Assembly (NCBI RefSeq): GCF_003076475.1
Contig: NZ_CP020919.1
Location: forward strand, 744,001 to 808,000
Source: Flavobacterium kingsejongi
Lineage (GTDB): Bacteria; Bacteroidota; Bacteroidia; Flavobacteriales; Flavobacteriaceae
Direction of reading: 5' to 3'
Length of the DNA stretch: 64,000 nt
Shown one piece after another: positions 8,025-16,019 of this stretch. Below the pieces are notes generated by a model, which was not told the origin of the DNA, did no database searches, and was given only the letters and a program-made list of their open reading frames with translations. Made by a program: the position numbers and the translations under genes. Numbering within the stretch: the stretch's first letter is position 1; every line of letters begins with the position of its first letter.

Positions 8025-8047
8025 CATTTAAAACAAAAGACAAAGAT

Positions 8048-8299
8048 ATGAAAAAATTAATTTTAGGTGGCTTATTATTATTTTCTGTGAGTATTCTCGC
8101 TAATACTGCTCCTGACACGTCTGTTAGCATTGTAGAAAAAGATTGTGTAATTGTAGTTAAACAAACGAATCTTTCAGGTGAGGTTGTTGCTGCACTAATC
8201 TTAACTGTTGAATCAAGCAGTGAAGCCGATTGTAAACAAAAATCAGACAATGTTTTAAAGGCAGTTGAAAAAGGAGACCTTAAACTCACACCACTATAA
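8048..8299 (+). CDS. Small exported protein of unknown function
   Basis: 83 residues with a clear signal peptide (MKKLILGGLLLFSVSILANTA) preceding a mature part of about 62 residues with two Cys (33 and 62) that might form a disulfide. I do not recognise the family. An A-rich ribosome-binding region (AAAACAAAAGACAAAG) precedes the ATG. It is transcribed away from lanB and is followed by a GLPGLI protein gene 59 bp later, so the two may share a transcript. It is not RiPP-precursor-like, since its N-terminus is a Sec signal, but an immunity or accessory role to the neighbouring peptide locus is possible. Confidence 0.7.
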   Translation: MKKLILGGLLLFSVSILANTAPDTSVSIVEKDCVIVVKQTNLSGEVVAALILTVESSSEADCKQKSDNVLKAVEKGDLKLTPL

Positions 8300-8358
8300 T
8301 CTATAAAAGGTATTTCCCTGAAAATAAATTTTCAGGGAATACAATAACCAAATTAAAA

Positions 8359-9180
8359 ATGAAAAACATGAAAATCCCTATTTTATTATTATTCCTACTT
8401 TATACCATTCTAGGCAATTCCCAGGAATTACAAAAGTTGTATGTAGCATATGATATCTTTTTTAATACTGACTATCCGGTACAAAAAAAATGCATTTTAC
8501 AGTGCAGTAATGAAGTCGCACATTTCATTACCTATTTGAATCCCAAAAATAATAGTAGCAATGAAACGGAAGAAGGCCCGGTAGTTACGCAAGGAAAAGA
8601 CAATGAAGTTATTATTCAATTAAAAGAAATCGATAAAGTCAATTTTACAGATTTAAAAGCAGCCAAAATTATCTCTACCGAAAGTAAATCCGATATAAAC
8701 TATAGAATTGAAGAAGCATTTCCGACAATGCATTGGACCATTTCAGAAGAAGAGACCCGATTAATCAATCAATACCGTTGTAATAAAGCGTTACTTACTT
8801 TTAGGGGCCGTAAGTATACTGCCTGGTTTACAACGGATATCCCGATGGCTTTTGGCCCCTGGAAATTCCATGGATTACCGGGTCTCATTCTTGAAATTTA
8901 TGACGAAGACAATCGATACCATTGGTCGGCTACACGAATCCAATATCCTTATACCAGCGACAAACCTATCTCACTTTTAAAACCTGAGCGTAAAGGCTAT
9001 CAAAACATTACACTAACCGATTATGTTATATTGGCCGATAAATTACAAAATCAGGCGAATGATAAAATATTGGCTCAATTACCAAGAGGCTATACTGGCC
9101 GACAATTGACTATCGCGCGACATGGCCTGGAATTACAGTATGAATGGGAAGACGCTGCAAAAGGGTTTTCTGAAAAATAG
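8359..9180 (+). CDS. GLPGLI family exported protein
   Basis: 273 residues with a signal peptide (about 1-21). The diagnostic block lies near residues 140-180: YRCNKALLTFRGRKYTAWFT, then [17 protein letters not shown], which gives the family its name. The biochemical role of GLPGLI proteins is not known; they are secreted and common in Bacteroidota, often next to TonB-receptor-like barrels as here. A second member with the same block follows at 12123. The start has two close ATG codons (Met1 and Met4); the first was used. Confidence 0.9.
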   Translation: MKNMKIPILLLFLLYTILGNSQELQKLYVAYDIFFNTDYPVQKKCILQCSNEVAHFITYLNPKNNSSNETEEGPVVTQGKDNEVIIQLKEIDKVNFTDLKAAKIISTESKSDINYRIEEAFPTMHWTISEEETRLINQYRCNKALLTFRGRKYTAWFTTDIPMAFGPWKFHGLPGLILEIYDEDNRYHWSATRIQYPYTSDKPISLLKPERKGYQNITLTDYVILADKLQNQANDKILAQLPRGYTGRQLTIARHGLELQYEWEDAAKGFSEK

Positions 9181-9245
9181 AGCCATCCACTAAAAAAGAT
9201 TCCCATATTCAATTCCATAGTGAATTAAACAGCATAAACCTTACT

Positions 9246-11912
9246 ATGTTACATTGTATCAAATCATTATTTTTCAGGCTGATTTTGTTGTGCACCGGAT
9301 TTTCCGGTTTTGCCCAGACTACGCTCTCAGGAGTCATAAAAGATACTGTTGGCACACCGCTTCCAGCAGTCAGTGTATTTATAAAACCCGAAAACAGCCA
9401 GGCGATAATTGCTTTTACCAGTACCGATTCCAAAGGGCATTATCAATTAACCACTTCCAAAACCGGGAATTTCATCCTCAACGCCAAAGCGCTTTCCTAT
9501 AAGGCAACTGCTTTCCCTATACTGTTAAGCGAGAATGAAACTATTATAAAAGACATCATTCTTCAGGATGCACCAACAACGCTCAACGAAGTTATTATTC
9601 AGTCTGAAAAAGCAATTACCATTAAAAAAGATACTATCATTTTTAATGCGGATAGTTTCAAGCAGGGGAATGAAACTGTAGTGGAGGATTTGCTAAAAAA
9701 AATACCGGGCCTCACGATTTCTGAAGACGGCAAAATAAAAGTGGGCGATAAAGAAGTCGAAAAAGTAATGGTGGAAGGAGATGATTTTTTCGAAAAAGGA
9801 TATTCTTTACTAACCAAGAACATGAGTGCAGATGCTATTGATAAAGTAGAGCTTTATCAAAAATATTCTTCCAACCGCTTGCTGAAAGGCATTGAAAACA
9901 GTGATAAAATAGCACTCAATCTTACCTTGCGCGAAGACAAGAAATTACAATGGTTTGGAAATATGAGTGCGGGGTATGGTGCTGTTTCAGAAAACCGCTA
10001 TTCGCTGCGAACCAATCTCATGTCTTTTGGTAAAAAAAACAAATACTACTTTCTTACTAACCTCAATAATACGGGTGAAGATGCCATTGGTGACATTGCA
10101 AGCCTCATTTATTCCGGAGATGCTGATGCGATCGGAAATAATGAGAGTACCTATTCCCTACTGGATATATCGGCAGCGCAACCCGCCCTAAAATTGAAAA
10201 GGATTAACTTCAACAATGCTGAGTTAGTATCCTTAAATTCTATTTTTAAGCTTTCTGACAAGGTTAAAATGAAAACTATATTCTTTTTAAATCAGGATGA
10301 AAATGACTATTTCCGGAATGGCTTTGAAAGTTTTCATCTTAACGGTACTGCTTTTACCAATACAGAATCCTATCAGTTGAGTAAAAAAAGGCTTACCGGA
10401 ATGGGTAAGATTGACCTCACCTATGACATATCGAAAACACAGCTGTTGGAATATAGCGGAAAGTACAATAGTGGTTCCGAAAAAAACCGCAGTGACCTTA
10501 ATTTCAATGCTATTTATACCCACGAGAACCTAAAAACAACCAAAACACTAATCGACCAAAAGATAAAGTATACCCATAAAATTAACGACAACGAGGCATT
10601 CCTTATCTCAGGCCGTTATATCGGAGAATCACGCCCGCAGGACTACCACCTCAATCAATTTTTCTATGAAGGCTTGTTTCCAGGTATACCTTCTGATAAC
10701 ATTGCACAGTCCAGTGAAAATAAAATGCAGTTTGCCGGTTTTGAATCCCACTATATGAATAAGCGTAACAATGGTAGCCTGCTCGAATTAAAGCTGGGCA
10801 CTACCTACCGTAAAGATCAATTATTCTCCGGCTTGGTACTAAACGCCCACAATGTTGTCGTCGCAGAACCGGAAGGATATCAAAATGCAACCGACTATAT
10901 TTCCAATGATCTTTACTTTACGACTAAGTACCATTACAAATTCCGTAATTACACGTTTTTAGCCAATGCCGATTTTCACCAACTCCACAACGCGTTACAG
11001 ACGGCAACAATCCAGACCAAGCAAAGCCTCTTTTTTGTCAATCCCAGGCTGGGAATAGAATGGGAAATTAATAAAACGAATAAACTATTGGCCTCCTACA
11101 GTATCAATACCTCTAATTCCGGAATACTGGACGTCTATGACCAATATGTTTTGACCAGCTTCAGGAATTTCATCAAGGGAACCGGAAGTTTCAACCAATT
11201 ACAATCGTCTTCCCTATTACTAAATTATACATTGGGAAACTGGAGTAAAAACTTCTTAGGTAACGGCTATATAATGTATAGTCAAAACCATGATTTTTTC
11301 ACTACTAATTCAATAGTCACCCCTAACTATTCCCTTTCCGATAAAATTTTGGTCAAAGACCGTAACATGCTGGGAATCGGAATTAATGCAGATCGTTATT
11401 TGAAATTTATCACATCCAACTTAAAGCTCAATATGGGTTACAACCAATCCAATTATAAAAATAGCGTGAATGATTCCGGACTTCGTGAGGTATCCTCTGT
11501 AAGTTATAATTATGGTGCTGAACTGCGTTCGGGATTTCGTAACATTTATAATTATCATTTAGGAGCGAACTGGTCTGTGAGTGAGATCAAAACCAATATC
11601 AAAAATACCTTTACCAATTCCATGTTTTTTATGGATCATAACTTTAATTTCAACAGTAAACTCAACCTTGAAATCAAAACGGAACGGTATTATTTTGGCG
11701 CAATAGATAAAAGCAACAACACCTATTATTTCATGGATGTAGAAGCTAAATATACCGCGAAACAAAACAAACTGAGTTTTTCGGTATCCGGTAACAACCT
11801 CTTTAACACCACTACCTTCAGGAATTATAGTGTATCCGATATCAGTATTTCAAGTACGGAATACCGTCTCCTGCCCCGCTATGTCCTGCTGAAAATGGAT
11901 TTTAGATTTTAA
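9246..11912 (+). CDS. TonB-receptor-like outer-membrane beta-barrel with carboxypeptidase-regulatory-like domain
   Basis: 888 residues: signal peptide (1-24), an N-terminal CarboxypepD_reg-like domain (TLSGVIKDTVGTPLPAVSVF, about 26-110), a plug-like region (about 120-230; VVEDLLKKIPGLTI), and a long beta-rich barrel ending in Phe (MDFRF), as outer-membrane barrels do. It lies between two GLPGLI genes, a recurring arrangement. It presumably sits in the outer membrane, but neither the ligand nor TonB dependence can be read from the sequence. It starts 65 bp after the first GLPGLI gene. The reading frame stays open for 44 codons beyond the TAA stop, which is noted separately. Confidence 0.88.
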   Translation: MLHCIKSLFFRLILLCTGFSGFAQTTLSGVIKDTVGTPLPAVSVFIKPENSQAIIAFTSTDSKGHYQLTTSKTGNFILNAKALSYKATAFPILLSENETIIKDIILQDAPTTLNEVIIQSEKAITIKKDTIIFNADSFKQGNETVVEDLLKKIPGLTISEDGKIKVGDKEVEKVMVEGDDFFEKGYSLLTKNMSADAIDKVELYQKYSSNRLLKGIENSDKIALNLTLREDKKLQWFGNMSAGYGAVSENRYSLRTNLMSFGKKNKYYFLTNLNNTGEDAIGDIASLIYSGDADAIGNNESTYSLLDISAAQPALKLKRINFNNAELVSLNSIFKLSDKVKMKTIFFLNQDENDYFRNGFESFHLNGTAFTNTESYQLSKKRLTGMGKIDLTYDISKTQLLEYSGKYNSGSEKNRSDLNFNAIYTHENLKTTKTLIDQKIKYTHKINDNEAFLISGRYIGESRPQDYHLNQFFYEGLFPGIPSDNIAQSSENKMQFAGFESHYMNKRNNGSLLELKLGTTYRKDQLFSGLVLNAHNVVVAEPEGYQNATDYISNDLYFTTKYHYKFRNYTFLANADFHQLHNALQTATIQTKQSLFFVNPRLGIEWEINKTNKLLASYSINTSNSGILDVYDQYVLTSFRNFIKGTGSFNQLQSSSLLLNYTLGNWSKNFLGNGYIMYSQNHDFFTTNSIVTPNYSLSDKILVKDRNMLGIGINADRYLKFITSNLKLNMGYNQSNYKNSVNDSGLREVSSVSYNYGAELRSGFRNIYNYHLGANWSVSEIKTNIKNTFTNSMFFMDHNFNFNSKLNLEIKTERYYFGAIDKSNNTYYFMDVEAKYTAKQNKLSFSVSGNNLFNTTTFRNYSVSDISISSTEYRLLPRYVLLKMDFRF

Positions 11913-12070
11913 CACAACCCTAAAGATCGAATAGTATTCTATTGGTATCAAGATAAGCCTTGTTCTGAAATTAAGCAGAATGGTAGCCAAATTGCACAGA
12001 TGGTTCCCGATCAGGTAAAAGCAACCATCAAACATAAATTATAATATAACTGTTCACTCAATAATCATGA

Positions 12071-12101
12071 GGTACTCCTTATAAAAGAAGTACCCCTTTT
12101 T
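12071..12101 (+). terminator. Weak intrinsic terminator candidate
   Basis: GGTACT (12071-12076) pairs with AGTACC (12089-12094), followed by CCTTTTTG. The stem is only 6 bp, so it may be a partial terminator between the barrel gene and the second GLPGLI gene. Confidence 0.4.
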
Positions 12102-12122
12102 GTCTAATTTAAAAATAGATCT

Positions 12123-12866
12123 ATGAAGTTTTACTTACTGATTTTATCTTTATTTTCTTTTGTAGCTACAGCACAGGAAAAAACATATAACAGCGCCATT
12201 ACCTACACTATGGAACTAAACTTTAACAACCTGAATTCTTATAATACTGTCTTGTATTTCAATACTGAAAAGGCAAATTTCAGATATTCTTTACAACAAC
12301 AACCGTCTACTAATTTGAAGGCAGAAGAAGAGCTTGAACTCTCATTTTCTATTATAGATACTTTAGAATATGAAATATATCTTGATAGGACCAAAGACCA
12401 ACTCTTGGAACTGACTACAGCTGCATTAGAAAAAAAAGACTATTATTATATTGTAGAAACGATTCCCTCAATCGACTGGAAAATAACCCCGGAAAGTAAG
12501 ACTATTGGAAGTTTTGAATGTAATAAAGCGATATGCCGTTTTAGAGGTCGCGATTATACGGCGTGGTTTACAACTGAAATACCGGGATCCTTCGGTCCCT
12601 GGAAATTAAATGGATTGCCCGGACTGATTTTAGAAGCCTATGATTCTACCCGGGAAGTCGCATTTTATGCAACTGCAATCAACATTCCATCTCATACTCC
12701 AGTAAGGTTCCCAAATCAAAATTTACCTCAAATTTCGCCAAAAATGCACCATGATAAAATTGACAAAGAAATAACTGAACTGGAACGCAAAATTATATCC
12801 AAGCTGGATCGTGGCTTAAAAGTATCAGTCAAATCAGTTCAAAAATCTATTGAGCTAAAAGAGTAA
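12123..12866 (+). CDS. GLPGLI family exported protein (second copy)
   Basis: 247 residues with a signal peptide (about 1-18). It shares the family block with the gene at 8359: [21 protein letters not shown] then [17 protein letters not shown]. Outside this block the two proteins differ considerably, so they are diverged paralogues rather than a recent duplication. It closes the plus-strand group that faces away from the lanB genes. The function is not known. Confidence 0.9.
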   Translation: MKFYLLILSLFSFVATAQEKTYNSAITYTMELNFNNLNSYNTVLYFNTEKANFRYSLQQQPSTNLKAEEELELSFSIIDTLEYEIYLDRTKDQLLELTTAALEKKDYYYIVETIPSIDWKITPESKTIGSFECNKAICRFRGRDYTAWFTTEIPGSFGPWKLNGLPGLILEAYDSTREVAFYATAINIPSHTPVRFPNQNLPQISPKMHHDKIDKEITELERKIISKLDRGLKVSVKSVQKSIELKE

Positions 12867-12910
12867 AAAAAGTTGATGACAAAGCACACAAAAACTAGCG
12901 CAAAATAAAA

Positions 12911-12934
12911 CCGCCCGGAATTACTTCCGGGCGG
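12911..12934. terminator. Bidirectional intrinsic terminator
   Basis: CCGCCCGGAA-TTAC-TTCCGGGCGG, a perfect 10-bp GC-rich stem with a 4-base loop, preceded by AAAA and followed by CTTTC. It stands between the convergent GLPGLI gene and the GH30 gene and can serve both. Confidence 0.85.
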
Positions 12935-13020
12935 CTTTCACTAACTATAAACAAAAAGCATTATGTACTCCGCTATACTGGATCCGGAGCATTATTTTTA
13001 TTTCGTATACGATCTACTGG

Positions 13021-14433
13021 CTATAAATTTAATGTTGCAATAGCTCCCGCTTTAAGTAAAACGGTAACTTTTTTACCGCCTACAGCGACATCCACATTCT
13101 GATCTGTATTTCCTGTATTCTGTACTATTGCTGTATATCCTTTTTGGGTTTTATATACCACATTCGGAAGGTTTTGCGGCATATTGGAAGCAATTCGGAT
13201 AGCACCGGGATGTACAAACTTCGAAGCATGTGCAATAATATAATAGGCAGGGTTACGGGTTACAGCATCTCCAGTAATTGTAATCGCGCCCAGGCAACGG
13301 TCACAACCACCACGATCAGTGTGTGGTTCCTGGTTTTCATCAGCTGCAAGGTTCCATTCCAATACCGTTTTACACCAGTTTCTTGGGGCTCCGATAATGA
13401 GGTTTTCCATATGCCAGGTCAGTTCTTTGGCGAAATCTCCGGGTGCTCCTACCCATTGCTCTGTGAAATACAGGTTTTTATCCGGATGTGCTTCGTGTAC
13501 AGTGGATATCGCGTCAATACTACCACCATACAAATGGAAAGCAGAACCATCGATATATTGCGCAGCATCGGCATCGTTTAATATCGAAATCGGATAATCC
13601 GGGCGATCGGCATTATGGTCATAAATGATAATTTTTGTTTTGATATTGGCTTTTTTGAAATCAGGCCCTAAATTCTTTTTAATAAAATCAGCCTGTTCAT
13701 TCGCTAACATCAGCAAACTTGGATTGTTCCCGGGATGCAAAGGCTCATTCTGGATGGTCAGTGCATCGATGGTAATCCCTTGTTTTTTCATTTCCTGGAT
13801 GTAACGGATCAGGTATTGGGAATATACTCCGTAATATTCCGGCTTCAGGCTTCCACCACGGGCGTCATTATTCGTTTTCATCCATTTAGGCGGCGACCAC
13901 GGTGAGCCCAGGATTTTAATCTTCGGATTGATCTTCAGAATTTGTTTCAGTACCGGGATCAGGTATAATTTATCATAATCCAAATCAAACTTTTCCAGTT
14001 TCATATCCGTTTCTCCTGCCGGAAGGTCATTGTATGAGAATACTTTCTCATCCAGATCGGAAGCTCCCACACTCAGGCGGATATAGCTGATACTGATTGC
14101 ATCCTTTCCGTTCCCGAAGAGCTCTTCCAACAGTTTCGCACGGGCTGGTGCTGACATATTCTGAAGGTGTTTTGCGCTACCGCCGTTAAGTGTATAACCA
14201 AATCCATCCATCTCCTGGTACGTTGTCCCAGCGTCGGCAAGGAGCTGTACATGTCCGGGTGCGGGTTGCAATCCGCCAAGAGACTGTTTTTGAAATACAA
14301 TGGACTGATCCGGTAGGGTAAGCCATAATTCTGGGGATTGCGTATTTTTTTTGTTGCTGCTGCAACCGGAAATAGCCATTGCGATAACTAATCCTGAAAG
14401 TGCTACTGTGTTTTTTAGACTGACTTTATGCAT
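13021..14433 (-). CDS. Glycoside hydrolase family 30 lipoprotein
   Basis: 470 residues with a lipoprotein signal (AMAISGC, Cys about 24). The GH30 (beta/alpha)8 fold is recognised from GSPWSPPKWMK (about 176-186), the acid/base Glu in TIQNEP (about 230) and the nucleophile Glu in LYFTEQW (about 325). A beta-rich C-terminal domain ends the chain. GH30 enzymes with this layout cleave beta-1,6-glucan, glucosylceramide or related beta-glucosides; the exact substrate is not decided by sequence. It is the last gene of a susC-susD-GH30 unit, 72 bp after susD, and probably acts at the outer membrane to cut the glycan imported by the SusCD pair. Confidence 0.92.
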   Translation of the reverse strand: MHKVSLKNTVALSGLVIAMAISGCSSNKKNTQSPELWLTLPDQSIVFQKQSLGGLQPAPGHVQLLADAGTTYQEMDGFGYTLNGGSAKHLQNMSAPARAKLLEELFGNGKDAISISYIRLSVGASDLDEKVFSYNDLPAGETDMKLEKFDLDYDKLYLIPVLKQILKINPKIKILGSPWSPPKWMKTNNDARGGSLKPEYYGVYSQYLIRYIQEMKKQGITIDALTIQNEPLHPGNNPSLLMLANEQADFIKKNLGPDFKKANIKTKIIIYDHNADRPDYPISILNDADAAQYIDGSAFHLYGGSIDAISTVHEAHPDKNLYFTEQWVGAPGDFAKELTWHMENLIIGAPRNWCKTVLEWNLAADENQEPHTDRGGCDRCLGAITITGDAVTRNPAYYIIAHASKFVHPGAIRIASNMPQNLPNVVYKTQKGYTAIVQNTGNTDQNVDVAVGGKKVTVLLKAGAIATLNL

Positions 14434-14505
14434 AAGGTAAAATAATGTAAGCAGGTATCGGAGGCCCGATAACTGCTTACGTTAATATTCGATTAAAACG
14501 TTGGA

Positions 14506-16008
14506 TTAATTGTAACCCGGATTCTGAATTAATGTAGGGTTTCTATTGATTTCCTCTAACGGAATTGGTAGTAGGATTTTAAACTCCTGCATATTATAAT
14601 TCACCTGCTGTCCGGTTGCCAAATTGGTTTCGTTAGCATTGTTCATGGTTTCAACAACTACATTATTCCGCACCAGGTCATCCCAACGGTGGGCTTCCTG
14701 TGCCAGTTCCAATCTTCTTTCTTTCAAGATGGCAGTACGCATAGCCGATTGAGATGCAGATGCAGCTGCCGGAAGATCCCCTAAAGTAGCCCTGTTACGA
14801 ATTTGGTTCACATCAGTAGCGGCTAATCCAATTTGTCCTGTTGCATTATAGGCTTCCGCGCGTAACAATATAATATCAGCCAAACGGATCAGATACACGT
14901 GATCGGCACTGTTCCAGCCTCCTGCATTTTTCCATTTATAAGCAAACGGGATTGAACTTCCAATACTATTGTTCCAATATTCATCAGCCCAAAAAGTAAT
15001 ATTTTCAAAAAGGATATTACAGTTTTTACGTACTGCATCCCCTTCGCTGTCATAGGCATTGACCAGGTTATGGGAAGGCGTCACAAATTTTCTCCAGTTA
15101 TCACCACTTACAGAAGGTGGCAACTGCATTTGTGGTCCCCAAGTACCTTCGTTTCCGCCGATAAATTGCATTTCGATTATCGATTCGGTATTATTGTAAT
15201 GACTTCCATCAAATAATTGCGTGTAATCCGGTAGTAAGGTATAACCTGCAGGACTGTTGATCACAAGATTTGCATATTCGATCACACGGTTATAATCCGG
15301 AACCGGCTTTTGTGCATATACTTTTGCTAATATAGCATTAGCAGCACCTCTCGTAGCCCTTGCTTTGGAAATACCAAGGCTTGGTTGGCCATTCTCAAGA
15401 TAAACATCCGGTAAATCGGCAGCGGCAGCTTCCAGATCGACAATGATTTGTGCATATACTTCGTCTACAGAATTTCTTGGCACACGAACTGCTGCAGGAT
15501 CTGCAGATTTGATGGTTTCTAATACTAAAGGTACGCCACCGTACAGTTTTACCAGGTTAAAATAATGATATGCTCTCAGGAAGTGGGCTTCTCCAATAAT
15601 CTGTGCCCGGCGCTCTTCTGTAATTTCCAATTCAATACCCGGTGTTTTCTCCAATACCAGGTTAGCTTTCATGATCGCATTATAGATACTGGCCCAGGCT
15701 TTATTCACCCTCCCGTTATTGGATTGGATGTTTATCGCATCGATCTGGAAAATTTCAGGATTATCTCCTCCGGCATAATGATTGTCAGAACGTACATCTG
15801 AGTACAATACCTGATCCCATACATAATAATCCGAAGACTGGAATGATTCATATACACCTACAAGTGCGGCTTCAATTTGGTTCCCGGTTACATAGGCATT
15901 GTCAACGGTCTCTTCTGAAATTGGTTTCAGATCCAGTTGATCATCACAAGAGATGGTCAAAAGTCCGGCGGCGATTAGTACGCCAATATATTTTGTTCTG
16001 TATTTCAT
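14506..16008 (-). CDS. SusD/RagB-family glycan-binding lipoprotein
   Basis: 500 residues with a lipoprotein signal (LLTISC, Cys about 21). The N-terminal DDQLDLKPI stretch, the TPR-like helices (RAQIIGEAHFLRAYHYFNLVKLYGGVPLV) and the C-terminal ILKERRLELAQEAHRWDDLVR are family signatures. SusD proteins cap the SusC channel at the cell surface and bind the glycan. The gene follows susC after 11 bp and precedes the GH30 gene. The C-terminus NPTLIQNPGYN is a typical ending. Confidence 0.95.
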   Translation of the reverse strand: MKYRTKYIGVLIAAGLLTISCDDQLDLKPISEETVDNAYVTGNQIEAALVGVYESFQSSDYYVWDQVLYSDVRSDNHYAGGDNPEIFQIDAINIQSNNGRVNKAWASIYNAIMKANLVLEKTPGIELEITEERRAQIIGEAHFLRAYHYFNLVKLYGGVPLVLETIKSADPAAVRVPRNSVDEVYAQIIVDLEAAAADLPDVYLENGQPSLGISKARATRGAANAILAKVYAQKPVPDYNRVIEYANLVINSPAGYTLLPDYTQLFDGSHYNNTESIIEMQFIGGNEGTWGPQMQLPPSVSGDNWRKFVTPSHNLVNAYDSEGDAVRKNCNILFENITFWADEYWNNSIGSSIPFAYKWKNAGGWNSADHVYLIRLADIILLRAEAYNATGQIGLAATDVNQIRNRATLGDLPAAASASQSAMRTAILKERRLELAQEAHRWDDLVRNNVVVETMNNANETNLATGQQVNYNMQEFKILLPIPLEEINRNPTLIQNPGYN

Positions 16009-16019
16009 AGTGGTAATTT

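Larger units (their letters stand above)
7573..8047. other. Divergent intergenic region between lanB and a small exported-protein gene
   Basis: About 475 bp without a convincing gene. It holds a -7-like element for lanB, two ATTTATAAAT palindromes 21 bp apart, a GGTTCA-TTTG-TGAACC inverted repeat, and a 10-bp inverted repeat next to the start of the plus-strand gene. A minus-strand open frame over 7927-8289 is the shadow of the plus-strand gene. No second precursor peptide was found on either strand. Confidence 0.6.

Noticed and set aside
7927..8289. Minus-strand open frame of 120 codons
   Set aside because: It is antisense to the small exported-protein gene at 8048, which has a signal peptide and good start context.
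12911..12934. Third copy of the small RNA, because it shares the GGAATTACTTCC loop
   Set aside because: The body and promoter of the small RNAs are absent; it is an ordinary bidirectional terminator.
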